Shown here piece by piece: positions 1-8,851 of a stretch of DNA of 64,000 bases. Within the stretch, counting starts at the first letter, position 1; each line of letters opens with the position of its first letter. The stretch is from assembly GCA_963757565.1 (NCBI GenBank), contig CAVWSB010000011.1, positions 1,116,001 through 1,180,000 on the forward strand, in the 5' to 3' direction. The position numbers and the translations under genes were made by a program. Below the pieces are notes generated by a model, which ran no database searches, was not told where the DNA came from, and worked only from the letters and a program-made list of their open reading frames with translations. The DNA is from PALSA-894 sp963757565. Its GTDB lineage: Bacteria; Pseudomonadota; Alphaproteobacteria; Rhizobiales; Xanthobacteraceae.

Positions 1-1
1 T

Positions 2-259
2 GTCGCAGCCGCGGTGCAGATGAAGCCCGAGGATCGCAATACCATGGTGAACAGCATGGTGGAGCGCCTGGCCGAGCGGCTCAAGCAGGATGGTTCTGAT
101 GTCGAGGGCTGGCTGCGGCTGGTGCGCGCCTATACGGTACTGGGCGACCGTGACCGCGCGCTATCGGCCATTGCGGATGCGCGCCGCGCGCTCGGCCACG
201 ATGCCGACAAGCTCCGGCGGCTTGATGATCTCGTCAAAGAGCTGAAACTGGAAGGCTGA
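2..259 (+). CDS. ccmI: CcmI/CycH cytochrome c biogenesis protein, C-terminal end (partial)
   Basis: Only the last ~85 codons are in the window; the frame is open to the left edge. The visible part is a helical TPR-like segment (motif GWLRLVRAYTVLGDRDRALSA) followed by a charged tail, which fits the C-terminal TPR domain of CcmI/CycH. That domain binds unfolded apocytochrome c in the periplasm and presents it to the CcmF/CcmH haem lyase. It lies 16 bases upstream of ccmE and is followed by ccmF and ccmH in the same direction, the standard cycHJKL order of rhizobia. The assignment rests mainly on this position, because a TPR fragment alone is not diagnostic. Confidence 0.85.
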   Translation, partial: VAAAVQMKPEDRNTMVNSMVERLAERLKQDGSDVEGWLRLVRAYTVLGDRDRALSAIADARRALGHDADKLRRLDDLVKELKLEG

Positions 260-275
260 TGACGCGAGCGTTTTC

Positions 276-755
276 ATGACACGCAAGCAGCGGCGCCTTA
301 CTCTGATCGGCGCAAGCCTGGGCGTGCTCGGCATTGCGGCGGGGCTGGTGCTCTATGCGCTGAGCGACTCCATCGTCTTTTTCAACTCTCCGAGCGACGT
401 GGTGGAAAAGCATGTGGCGCCGGGCAGCCGCATCCGGCTCGGCGGGCTGGTGAAGCCCGGCAGTCTCAAGCGCGGCGACAATCTTGCCGTCCGCTTCGAG
501 GTGACCGATGGCAACAAGTCAGTTCCGGTGAGCTATACCGGCATTCTCCCCGATCTTTTCCGCGAAGGGCAGGGCGTGGTGACCGAAGGCGCGCTCGAAC
601 CGGGCGGGACGTTCAGGGCCGACAATGTGTTGGCCAAGCACGACGAAACCTACATGCCAAAGGAAGTTGCTGACGCGCTCAAGAAGCAGGGCCACTGGCA
701 AGGCGAAGGCGGCACCTATGGGTTGGCAGGTTCCAGCAAGGGAGCCTCGAAGTGA
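276..755 (+). CDS. ccmE: Cytochrome c maturation haem chaperone CcmE (CycJ)
   Basis: 159 residues, the usual CcmE length. An N-terminal membrane anchor (about residues 9-30) is followed by an OB-fold domain facing the periplasm. The haem-attachment motif AKHDETYMP is present, with His122 as the residue that binds haem covalently and Tyr126 as the conserved axial ligand. CcmE receives haem from CcmC and hands it to the CcmF/CcmH lyase. The stop overlaps the start of ccmF (GTGA), so the two are probably translationally coupled. Confidence 0.96.
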   Translation: MTRKQRRLTLIGASLGVLGIAAGLVLYALSDSIVFFNSPSDVVEKHVAPGSRIRLGGLVKPGSLKRGDNLAVRFEVTDGNKSVPVSYTGILPDLFREGQGVVTEGALEPGGTFRADNVLAKHDETYMPKEVADALKKQGHWQGEGGTYGLAGSSKGASK

Positions 756-2731
756 CGCCGGAATTCGGCCACTACGCCCTGGTTCTCGCGCTCGCGCTGG
801 CGCTTGTGCAGGCCACGGTGCCGCTGTGGGGCGCGCGGACCAACGACGCGACTCTGATGAATGTGGCGGGCTCGACCGCGCTGGCGCAATTCGTGTTCGT
901 CGCCGCGTCGTTCGCGGCACTCACTGCCTGTTACGTAGGCTCCGACTTCTCGGTGCTGAACGTGTTCCAGAATTCGCACTCGGCGATGCCGCTGGTCTAC
1001 AAGTTCACCAGCGTGTGGGGAAACCACGAAGGCTCGATGCTGCTGTGGGTTCTGATCCTCGCGCTGTTCGGCGCACTGGTCGCGCTGTTCGGTGTGAATC
1101 TGCCGGCCACATTGAAGGCCAATGTACTCGCCGTGCAGGCCTGGATCGCGTGCGCGTTTTATCTGTTCATTCTCATCACCTCGAACCCGTTCGCGCGCAT
1201 CGCGCAGGCGCCGGCCGAGGGGCGCGATCTCAATCCGATCCTGCAGGACCCTGGATTGGCGATCCATCCGCCGCTGCTTTACCTCGGCTATGTCGGCTTC
1301 TCGATTTCGTTCTCCTTCGCGATCGCGGCGCTGATCGAGGGGAAGATCGACGCCGCGTGGGCGCGCTGGGTGCGGCCGTGGACGCTGGTGGCCTGGATGT
1401 TCCTCACGCTTGGCATCGCGATGGGCTCTTACTGGGCCTATTACGAACTTGGCTGGGGCGGCTGGTGGTTCTGGGATCCGGTCGAGAATGCCTCGCTGAT
1501 GCCATGGATCGCCGGCACCGCGCTCTTGCACTCCGCCGTCGTGATGGAGAAGCGCAACGCGCTGAAGGTCTGGACCGTGCTGCTTGCGATCCTCGCGTTT
1601 TCGCTCTCGCTGCTCGGCACGTTCCTGGTGCGCTCGGGCGTGCTCACCTCGGTGCATACGTTCGCGAACGATCCGGCGCGCGGCGTGTTCATTCTCGCGA
1701 TTCTGGTGTTCTTCATTGGCGGCGGTCTTGCGTTGTACGCATGGCGTGCGCCGATGCTGAAGCAGGGCGGGATCTTCGCGCCGATTTCGCGCGAGGGCGC
1801 GCTCGTCTTCAACAATCTGTTTCTCACCTCCGCCTGCGCCACCGTGTTCGTCGGCACGCTCTATCCGCTCGCGCTCGAAGCGCTGACCGGCGACAAGATT
1901 TCGGTCGGTGCGCCGTTCTTCAATCTCACCTTCGGTCCGCTGTTCGTGCCGCTGCTGATCGCGGTACCGTTCGGGCCGCTGCTCGCCTGGAAGCGCGGCG
2001 ATCTGCTCGCCGCGGGCCAGCGTCTGCTCGCGGCAGTGGCGCTAGGCATCGTGGCACTGGCCGTGACGTTTGCGATCCAGCGCGGCGGACCAGTACTGGC
2101 GCCGTTTGGCATCGGGCTTGCCGTCTATGTGATGATCGGTGCGCTGATCGATCCCATCGAGCGCATCGGCCTGTTCCGCGCGCCGTTCGCCGTCTCGTTC
2201 GCCCGCGCGCGCGGTCTGCCACGCTCCGCCTGGGGCACGACGGTCGCGCATTTCGCTGCCGGGATGGTTCTGTTCGGCGTCATTGCCGAGAGCCAATGGA
2301 ATGCCGAGCGCATCGTATCGATGAAGCCGGGCGATACGGTTTCGGTGCGCGGCTATGATCTCACCCTCGACGGAATGATCCCGCGCCAGGGGTCGAATTA
2401 CCGGGAACTGGTCGCACGCTTCACCGTGCGGAGCGACGGCCAGTTCGTGGCGGTGCTCGAGCCCTCGAAACGCACGTTCCCGCAGCGCGAGATGTCCACG
2501 ACGGAGGCCGCGCTGATGACGCGTGGTGCCTCACAGATCTATCTCTCGCTCGGTGATATTGGCGATGATGGCGCGATTGCGGTGCGGCTCTATCACAAGC
2601 CGTTCGTGCTGCTGATATGGTTCGGCTGCGTCGTGATGGTGCTGGGTGGCGCGCTGTCGCTCTCCGATCGGCGGCTGCGGGTCGGCGCGCCGAAGCCCGC
2701 GCGCAAGTCCACGCTTCAGCCGGCGGAGTAG
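752..2731 (+). CDS. ccmF: Cytochrome c haem lyase subunit CcmF (CycK)
   Basis: 659 residues and strongly hydrophobic throughout, as expected of a CcmF with many transmembrane helices. The tryptophan-rich haem-handling motif (GGWWFWDPVENASLMPW, about residues 230-250) is intact, and the family histidines lie in the flanking loops. CcmF reduces haem carried by CcmE and joins it to the apocytochrome. The GTG start overlaps the ccmE stop by four bases. The frame is uninterrupted, unlike many genes further right. Confidence 0.97.
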   Translation: MTPEFGHYALVLALALALVQATVPLWGARTNDATLMNVAGSTALAQFVFVAASFAALTACYVGSDFSVLNVFQNSHSAMPLVYKFTSVWGNHEGSMLLWVLILALFGALVALFGVNLPATLKANVLAVQAWIACAFYLFILITSNPFARIAQAPAEGRDLNPILQDPGLAIHPPLLYLGYVGFSISFSFAIAALIEGKIDAAWARWVRPWTLVAWMFLTLGIAMGSYWAYYELGWGGWWFWDPVENASLMPWIAGTALLHSAVVMEKRNALKVWTVLLAILAFSLSLLGTFLVRSGVLTSVHTFANDPARGVFILAILVFFIGGGLALYAWRAPMLKQGGIFAPISREGALVFNNLFLTSACATVFVGTLYPLALEALTGDKISVGAPFFNLTFGPLFVPLLIAVPFGPLLAWKRGDLLAAGQRLLAAVALGIVALAVTFAIQRGGPVLAPFGIGLAVYVMIGALIDPIERIGLFRAPFAVSFARARGLPRSAWGTTVAHFAAGMVLFGVIAESQWNAERIVSMKPGDTVSVRGYDLTLDGMIPRQGSNYRELVARFTVRSDGQFVAVLEPSKRTFPQREMSTTEAALMTRGASQIYLSLGDIGDDGAIAVRLYHKPFVLLIWFGCVVMVLGGALSLSDRRLRVGAPKPARKSTLQPAE

Positions 2732-2735
2732 GGCG

Positions 2736-3182
2736 GTGCGCCGATTTGCGCTCATCGTTCTTGCGCTGGTGCTGAACGGTCCCGCGCTCGCGGTGCAGCC
2801 GGGCGAAATCCTCAGGGACCCGGCGCTTGAGTCGCGTGCGCGCACGCTTTCTCAAGAGCTGCGCTGCATGGTGTGCCAGAACCAGTCCATCGACGACTCC
2901 GAAGCGCCGCTGGCGAAGGATCTTCGCATTCTGGTTCGTGAGCGACTGAGCGCTGGCGACAGCGATAAGCAGGTCATCGACTTCCTGGTCGCGCGCTATG
3001 GCGAGTTTGTGCTGCTCAAGCCGCGTTTGAGCGAGCACACCGTCCTGCTCTGGCTCGCGCCGTTTGGCGTGCTGGTGCTTGGCGCCGTTGGTTTTCTGGC
3101 GGCGCGCCGCAGGTCGCTTTCATCCGAGCCAAAGCTCAGCGCCGACGAAGAGGCGCGCGTCGCCGCGCTGGTGAAGGATTAG
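2736..3182 (+). CDS. ccmH: Cytochrome c maturation thioredoxin-like protein CcmH (CycL)
   Basis: 148 residues from a GTG four bases after the ccmF stop. An upstream in-frame start would lie inside ccmF and is less likely. A cleavable signal peptide (ends near ALAV) is followed by the LRCMVCQNQ motif, whose Cys44-x-x-Cys47 pair reduces the apocytochrome CxxCH cysteines before haem attachment. A C-terminal transmembrane helix (about 105-125) anchors it. It is the last gene of the ccm operon here. Its stop overlaps by four bases the end of the converging panE-like gene. Confidence 0.95.
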   Translation: MRRFALIVLALVLNGPALAVQPGEILRDPALESRARTLSQELRCMVCQNQSIDDSEAPLAKDLRILVRERLSAGDSDKQVIDFLVARYGEFVLLKPRLSEHTVLLWLAPFGVLVLGAVGFLAARRRSLSSEPKLSADEEARVAALVKD

Positions 3183-4183
3183 CGATCGAGTTCAGCCAGA
3201 TTATCCGGCGTGAAGTCGCGCTTCCCATTTTCCATTTCTGCGATCATGGCAGCGAGCCGCTGCGTCGCCGGCGTTGCCACCCCGAATTTCTCTCCCGCCG
3301 CGATCACCGGGCCGAGCAGGGGGCCAACCTCGGTCTTGCGCTTGCGCACCGCGAGATCGCGCCAGATGCCGCTGCGTGTCTTCGCCGAGTGGCGATAGTG
3401 GTCCGCCATCGCGTCGCAACTTGCGGCGACTTTCGCGCCATCATCACGCGCGAACGCCTCGGCATCGAAGCCGTCCACGCCGACCGGTGCAACACCGGCC
3501 GCCTGCGCGGCGCTCACGATTTCCCGCCCGATCTTTCCCATCACGCCATGCCAGCGCGGATCGCCCAGCACATCGGACATGGTGTCGTTGGTGAGCGCCG
3601 TTGCGGTGAGCAGGCCGCCATAGGCGATCTTCCCCCACAGCAGGCCGAGCACGTTGTCGCTCGCCGTGATTGCATGATCGAAGTTCTTCAGCAACGCGAC
3701 ATACTCCTGCACGCGCGGTGTGATCCGGCCGTCCGTCTCACCGATGAAGATGCTTCCCCTGCCGCCATAGTGGATGACGCCCGGCTCGATATAGTCCGAC
3801 GCAATGTCGACCAATGCGAGCAGCACGCGCGGCGCGCCGACCTCGTTGGCGATCGCGTCATAATTCAATCCGTTCTGTAACGAGAGCACGGTCGCGTCAT
3901 CCGCGAGCAGCGGCGCGATCGTGCGCGCGGCCGCCGCCGTGTGCTGGCTTTTGACCGCAAGCATCACGCGCCGTAGCGGCCCGCGCACCTGATCCGGCGA
4001 AGCGGCGCGCACCGGCGTCGCGTAGTCCTCAATCGGGCCGGTGATCTTCAAGCCCTTCGCGTTCATCGCCGCGATGTGGTCGGCCGCCGCATCGACCAGC
4101 AGCGGGTTCTTGCCGGCGCGTGCAAGGGCGGCTCCAATCGTCCCGCCGATCGCACCCGCGCCCCAGATCACCAAGTCTTCCAT
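3179..4183 (-). CDS. 2-dehydropantoate 2-reductase family protein (PanE/ApbA-like)
   Basis: 334 residues. It starts with a Rossmann dinucleotide-binding motif (VIWGAGAIGGTIGAALARAG), and the C-terminal half carries the helical ketopantoate-reductase domain, including AVKSQHT and LQNGLN, which are typical of the family. The family reduces 2-dehydropantoate to pantoate with NADPH, a coenzyme A precursor step. Many rhizobial genomes have several such paralogues acting on other 2-oxo acids, so the symbol panE is not given. It converges on ccmH and lies 9 bases downstream of an SGNH hydrolase-like gene on the same strand, possibly in one transcript. Confidence 0.85.
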   Translation of the reverse strand: MEDLVIWGAGAIGGTIGAALARAGKNPLLVDAAADHIAAMNAKGLKITGPIEDYATPVRAASPDQVRGPLRRVMLAVKSQHTAAAARTIAPLLADDATVLSLQNGLNYDAIANEVGAPRVLLALVDIASDYIEPGVIHYGGRGSIFIGETDGRITPRVQEYVALLKNFDHAITASDNVLGLLWGKIAYGGLLTATALTNDTMSDVLGDPRWHGVMGKIGREIVSAAQAAGVAPVGVDGFDAEAFARDDGAKVAASCDAMADHYRHSAKTRSGIWRDLAVRKRKTEVGPLLGPVIAAGEKFGVATPATQRLAAMIAEMENGKRDFTPDNLAELDR

Positions 4184-4192
4184 GACAAGTCC

Positions 4193-5168
4193 TCAACGGT
4201 CCGTGGCGATTACGCCGCTATCCCTCAGCAGTGTCATCAACTGCTCGGCCACCTGCTGATGGCCCTTTGGCGTCCAGTGATCGCCGTCGCCATTCTCGTG
4301 GTCGGCGCCGTCAAATGACGTGAAGCGGATTTTTTGTGCCGTCAGGGCGGCTTCCAACGCGGGATCATTAAATTGCAGCCCGACCATAAATTTCGCGCCG
4401 TGCAATTCCACCAATTTCTTCATTATGCCGACCAGATGCTCGGTCGGATCGGAGACGGTCACTGGCGGATGCGCGATCAGGACGTAGGCCGACACCGCGA
4501 CGCGAAATACCCATGAATGCTGCGCCAACCAGTTCTCGGCAAAGTAGATGTGCCGCGACCACGGGACCGGAATGCCTTCGAACGCGCCTTTGGCGAGATC
4601 GAAATAGGGCTTGTAAGGCCCGTCCTGGCGCGTATCGGTGACATTGTCCTTGCGGTCGTTGTCGGAACAAAACATCAGCACGACCACGTCGGGCTTGATG
4701 CGGTCCCACAGCCGCTGCAGCAGCAGAAACTCCTGGTCGGTCCCGTAGGCGGTCACGCCCGCATTGACGATGCGCTGGTTATGCAGCTTCGCGCGCAGGA
4801 TTTCAGTGAAGCGTTCGTTCTGCTCGGCGTCGTAGCCCCATACGAATGAGTCACCGATGAACGCGATGGTTTGCTTTGGCTCGGTGTCGTGTTCGATGTC
4901 GCGCAAGCCGAGGCTGTTGTGATGCACCTTGATGGTGCGGATGCCGGTGAAGGTCACATCGGAGTTCGGCACCGGAAACCAGCCAAGCTCCGCATCGTAA
5001 TTGTAGATGCGCTCGGCACCGACGCGATGCGCGCGCAGATAGCGCAGGTCGATTGCCCGCAGCACGATTTCGGTGACGCCGAGCGTCGCGATCACGATCG
5101 ACAAGCTGCAGCGCGACGGCGCGCAGGAGGCGCCGCTTGCCGCCGGCCGGCTCCGCGTTTGCCGTCAC
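4193..5168 (-). CDS. Membrane-anchored SGNH/GDSL hydrolase-like protein (frame broken near 5098)
   Basis: About 324 residues once one extra base near 5098 is ignored. Read that way, an N-terminal membrane helix leads into the DLRYLR motif and the protein matches the neighbouring paralogue (5165-6151) along its whole length. It has a GDS block (FIGDSFVWGY, nucleophile Ser) and a C-terminal DGDHWTPKGH block that supplies the Asp and His of the catalytic triad. Such proteins act as acyl-esterases or acetyl-transfer helpers at the cell envelope; the substrate cannot be told. The GTG at 5168 is chosen because it restores the N-terminus shared with the paralogue. A shorter product starts at 5104 if the shift is real. 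Confidence 0.75.
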
Positions 5169-6151
5169 GGTGCGCCGACGCCGTTGTCGGCGAGCAGACG
5201 CTGCAGCCGTTCCGCCACGAACGCGTTGCCTTTCGGTGTCCAGTGCGCGCCGTGCGTCGGATAGGCTTCGGCGCCATCGAATACGGCGTAAGGAATTTTT
5301 TGCGCTTTCAGAAAATCTTCATCGCGGGCGTCGGATCGCTCGAGTCCCACCAGAAATGTCCCGCCTTTTGCGACCACCATATCGCGCATCATCTCGACCA
5401 GATGCTCCGTTGGATCGGGAAGGTGCAGCGGCGGATGCTTCGCGTAGACATAGGCTGAGATCGCGACGCGCATGAGCCAGGAGTGGCGTGCGAGCCAATA
5501 ATGGCTGAAGTAAAGGTGGCGCGACCAAGGAACGGGCTGTCCGGCAAACACGCCGGCCGCAAGATCGAAGTAGGGCTTGTACGGCCCGTCGTAGCGCAGG
5601 TTGGTCGAGTTCTCGATGCGGTCGTTATCGACGCAGAACATCAGCACGACCACCGACGGTGCGATCCGATCCCACACGCGCTTGAGCATCAGGTATTCCT
5701 GATCATTGCCGTAGGCGTTCACGCCCAGATTGGCGATGCGGTAGCCGGGGACTTTGTCCCGCAGGAGATCAGTGAAACGTTGGCCTTCCTCGGAGTCGTA
5801 TCCCCAAACAAAAGAGTTCCCCACGAACGCAACCGTCGGCGTTGGTGTTGCGGGCGGCTCCGTGTCGCGGAATCCAATGCTGTTGTGGTGCACCGTCACG
5901 GTGCGCGAGCCTGTGTAAGTCTGCATCGAATTCGGGATCGGAAACCAGCCAAGCTCGGCGTCATGCCCGTAAACCGGCTGCACGCCGCTTTCGTCGATAC
6001 GCAGATAGCGCAGGTCGATCACCCGCAGAATGACCTCGGCGGCGGCCAGCGTAATGACGAGAATCAAGATCTGGATCGCAATCGCACGCAGCCATCCGTT
6101 GCGCTCATCCTGCTGTCCGCCTTCGGCAATCCTCCGAAACTCCGCCGCCAC
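5165..6151 (-). CDS. SGNH/GDSL hydrolase-like paralogue with altered catalytic blocks
   Basis: 328 residues from a GTG start, with an N-terminal membrane helix (about 22-42) and then an SGNH-like domain. It is a clear paralogue of the next gene: shared motifs include DAELGWFP, SFVWGYD, DGPYKPYFDLA, PVPWSRH and HWTPKG. The usual GDS is GNS here (FVGNSFVWG), and the position three residues before the C-terminal catalytic His is His (THGAHW) instead of Asp. The serine and final histidine remain. It may be a degenerate or substrate-binding copy. Its stop region overlaps the start of the neighbouring paralogue by four bases, so both are probably co-transcribed. Confidence 0.82.
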   Translation of the reverse strand: MAAEFRRIAEGGQQDERNGWLRAIAIQILILVITLAAAEVILRVIDLRYLRIDESGVQPVYGHDAELGWFPIPNSMQTYTGSRTVTVHHNSIGFRDTEPPATPTPTVAFVGNSFVWGYDSEEGQRFTDLLRDKVPGYRIANLGVNAYGNDQEYLMLKRVWDRIAPSVVVLMFCVDNDRIENSTNLRYDGPYKPYFDLAAGVFAGQPVPWSRHLYFSHYWLARHSWLMRVAISAYVYAKHPPLHLPDPTEHLVEMMRDMVVAKGGTFLVGLERSDARDEDFLKAQKIPYAVFDGAEAYPTHGAHWTPKGNAFVAERLQRLLADNGVGAP

Positions 6152-6316
6152 GCCCGCCTCGTTTTTTCGCGTCTAATGCTTTGAAATTAGAACAAAATCG
6201 CCGCTCGTCCCACCTTACCAAAGATTAATTCCCCCGACAGGACGCCGTAAGGCTCCATACTCCATCTTCACCGTTAACAAGGGTGCACGCCCCAACTCGT
6301 CAGACGGAGCTTTTCA

Positions 6317-7877
6317 ATGTCGCAGAGCGTTTCACCCGCTCAAAAGCCGCGCTCGGTTCTTTCGGCGCGCCGCCTTGTTCTCCTGGCTTCGGCCGCAGTG
6401 ATCGGCGTCGGCGTCCTGTTCTCGGGTGCCGAGTTCGTTACCAAGCCGCAATCCGCTTTCCTGGCAAGTCCCGCTTACGCGCAGACCGCGCAGCGTCCGG
6501 TTGGCTTTGCCGACATCGTCGAGAAGGTGAAGCCTTCCGTGATTTCAGTACGCGTGAAGGTGGACGGCGGCCCGCGCACGCAGATGAGCTTCGACGGTGA
6601 CTCGCCGTTCCCGCCCGGCTCCCCGATGGAGCGCTTCTTCCGTCGCTTCGGTATGCCCGATGGCGAGCGCGGTGGCGATCGCGACGGTCCGCGCGGTCCG
6701 CGTGGTGGCGGCCGCAACTTCACGATGGGGCAGGGCTCCGGCTTCTTCATCTCGGCTGACGGCTATGCGGTGACCAACAATCACGTCGTCGAAAAAGCCG
6801 AGTCGGTGGAAGTGACGACCGACGATGGCAAGACCCACACCGCGAAAGTGATCGGGACCGATCCCAAGACCGACATCGCGCTGATCAAGGTCGAAGGCGG
6901 CAACAACTTCCCGTTTGTGCCGCTCGCTGAGAAGACTCCGCGCATCGGTGACTGGGTTCTCGCGGTCGGCAATCCGTTTGGCCTTGGCGGCACAGTAACC
7001 GCCGGCATCGTCTCGGCGCGTGGCCGCGACATCGGCGCAGGCCCCTATGACGACTTCATCCAGATCGACGCCCCCGTAAACAAGGGCAACTCTGGCGGAC
7101 CGACGTTCGATGTCGACGGCAACGTGATCGGCGTCAACACCGCGATCTACTCGCCCTCCGGCGGCTCGGTCGGCATCGCGTTTGCGATCCCCGCCGACAC
7201 CGTGAAGTCGGTGGTGAGCCAGCTCAAGGACAAGGGTGCGGTCACGCGCGGATGGATCGGTGTGCAGATCCAGCCGGTCAGCGCCGACATTGCCGATAGT
7301 CTCGGCCTGAAGAAGACGGAAGGCGCGCTGGTTGCCGAACCGCAGCCCGACGGTCCGGCTGTCAAGGCCGGCATCCAGTCCGGTGACGTGATCACCTCGG
7401 TCAATGGCCAGGAGGTCAAGGACGCTCGCGACCTCGCCAAGAAGATCTGCAAGCCTGCCGCCCGGCAGCAATGTGAAGCTGGGTGTCATCAGCAAGGGCT
7501 CGGAGAAGGACCTGAATGTCGTGCTCGGCGAACTGCCGCGCGAGCAGCGTCAGGCCAATGCGACGCCTGATCAGAGCGACAGCAGCGGCACCGATGTGCC
7601 GAAGCTCGGCCTCTCGCTGGCTCCGGCCGGCAAGGTGGCGGGCGCCGGTGGCGATGGCGTTGTGGTGACGCAAGTCGATCCAGATGGGCCCGCCGCGGCG
7701 CAAGGCTTCCGCACCGGGGACGTGATCCTCGATGTCGCCGGCAAGCGCGTGACCAGCCCGGATGAGGTTCGCAAGGCCTTCGCGGATGCCCGCTCCGGCG
7801 GCAAGCGCACGATCCTGCTTCGCGTGAAGTCCGGTGAGGGCACACGCTTCTTCGCGGTCCCGCTCGGACGCGGCTGA
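6317..7877 (+). CDS. degP: DegP/HtrA periplasmic serine protease (frame broken near 7447)
   Basis: An N-terminal signal/anchor segment (cut after YAQ, about residue 56) precedes a trypsin-like protease domain with a complete triad: His156 in NNHVV, Asp186 in TDIALI and Ser259 in GNSGGP. A Gly/Arg-rich loop (about 112-133) precedes the domain. Two PDZ domains follow. The frame is lost inside PDZ1 near 7447 by an extra T between KKI and ASLPPGSNVKLG; the rest, to VPLGRG, continues in the next frame. Corrected length is about 519 residues, normal for DegP. The protein degrades or refolds misfolded periplasmic proteins. It sits directly before a two-component system, the usual rhizobial order. 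Confidence 0.93.
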
Positions 7878-7968
7878 TTTCTGCATCGCGCCCGGTTAAC
7901 GGGCGCGGTGAACCAAGTTCGGGGCGTCCCGCCGGCAATCGTCGCCCCCGTCGGCGGAGCGAACCCGG

Positions 7969-8093
7969 GGGACGGGTGTAACAGCCCGTCCCTGCTAACT
8001 ACGGCCCGGCCCCGGCCTTCCCCGTGCCCCCCAACCGGGCCGGGTCGAATAGGGGGCGGTGGAGTGCCCCTCCGCCGCCCCCGCCCTTTTTTT
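7969..8093 (+). terminator. Three consecutive GC hairpins ending in a rho-independent terminator
   Basis: Downstream of degP there are three inverted repeats in a row. GGGACGGG (7969-7976) pairs with CCCGTCCC (7985-7992). CGGCCCGG (8002-8009) pairs with CCGGGCCG (8035-8042). A 13-base stem starting GGGGGCGG at 8052 pairs with 8069-8082 and is followed by GCCC and seven T (8087-8093). The last is a strong intrinsic terminator for degP. The first two lack a T-run and may be RNA structure or pausing signals. Confidence 0.75.
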
Positions 8094-8169
8094 GAGGGGC
8101 AACAAAGGGCTGCGCATGACCCCGGACAATTCGCTAGACTTCGCCGCGACCCGGGTTCAGCACACGCCC

Positions 8170-8851
8170 ATGCGCCTGCTCATCATCGAGGACGACCGCG
8201 ACGCCGCCGAGTATCTGGTCAAAGCCTTCCGGGAAGTCGGCCATGTGGCCGACTGCGTCCGCGGACGGCGAGGACGGGCTCGCGATGGCGCTCGACGGCG
8301 CCTACGACGTGCTCGTCGTGGACCGCATGCTGCCGAAGCGAGATGGCCTTTCGGTCATCAGCGCGCTGCGTGCCAAGAAGATCGAGACTCCCGTGCTGAT
8401 CCTCTCGGCCCTTGGCCAGGTGGACGACCGGGTGCGCGGCCTGCGCGCTGGCGGCGACGACTATCTGCCAAAGCCCTATTCGTTTGCCGAACTGCTCGCG
8501 CGCATCGAGGTGCTGGCGCGCCGCCGGGGTGGGCGCGGCGAGGAGACCGCCTACCGGGTCAGCGATCTGGAACTCGACCGGCTATCCCACAGCGTAAAGC
8601 GCGGCGCGACCGAGATCGATCTCCAGCCGCGGGAGTTCCGGCTGCTCGAGTATTTGATGAAGCATGCGGGCCAGGTGGTCACGCGCACGATGCTTTTGGA
8701 GAATGTCTGGGACTATCATTTCGATCCGCAGACCAATGTTATCGACGTGCATATTTCCCGGCTGCGTTCCAAGATCGACAAGGGCTTCGCGCAGCCCTTG
8801 CTGCATACGGTGCGCGGTGCGGGGTACATGATCCGTGACGGCGCTCGGTAA
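8170..8851 (+). CDS. OmpR/PhoB-family response regulator (frame broken near 8254)
   Basis: The receiver domain starts MRLLIIEDDRD at 8170 and continues, after one extra T near 8254 (VADC then ADGEDGLAMALDG), through the phosphoacceptor Asp in LVVDRMLPKRDG and the conserved Lys in DDYLPKPYSF. A winged-helix DNA-binding domain follows (REFRLLEYLM, HISRLRSKID, VRGAGYMI). Corrected length is about 227 residues, normal for the family. Its end overlaps the start of the sensor kinase by 17 bases. It is the degP-linked regulator of the conserved rhizobial block; its target genes cannot be deduced here. Confidence 0.9.
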
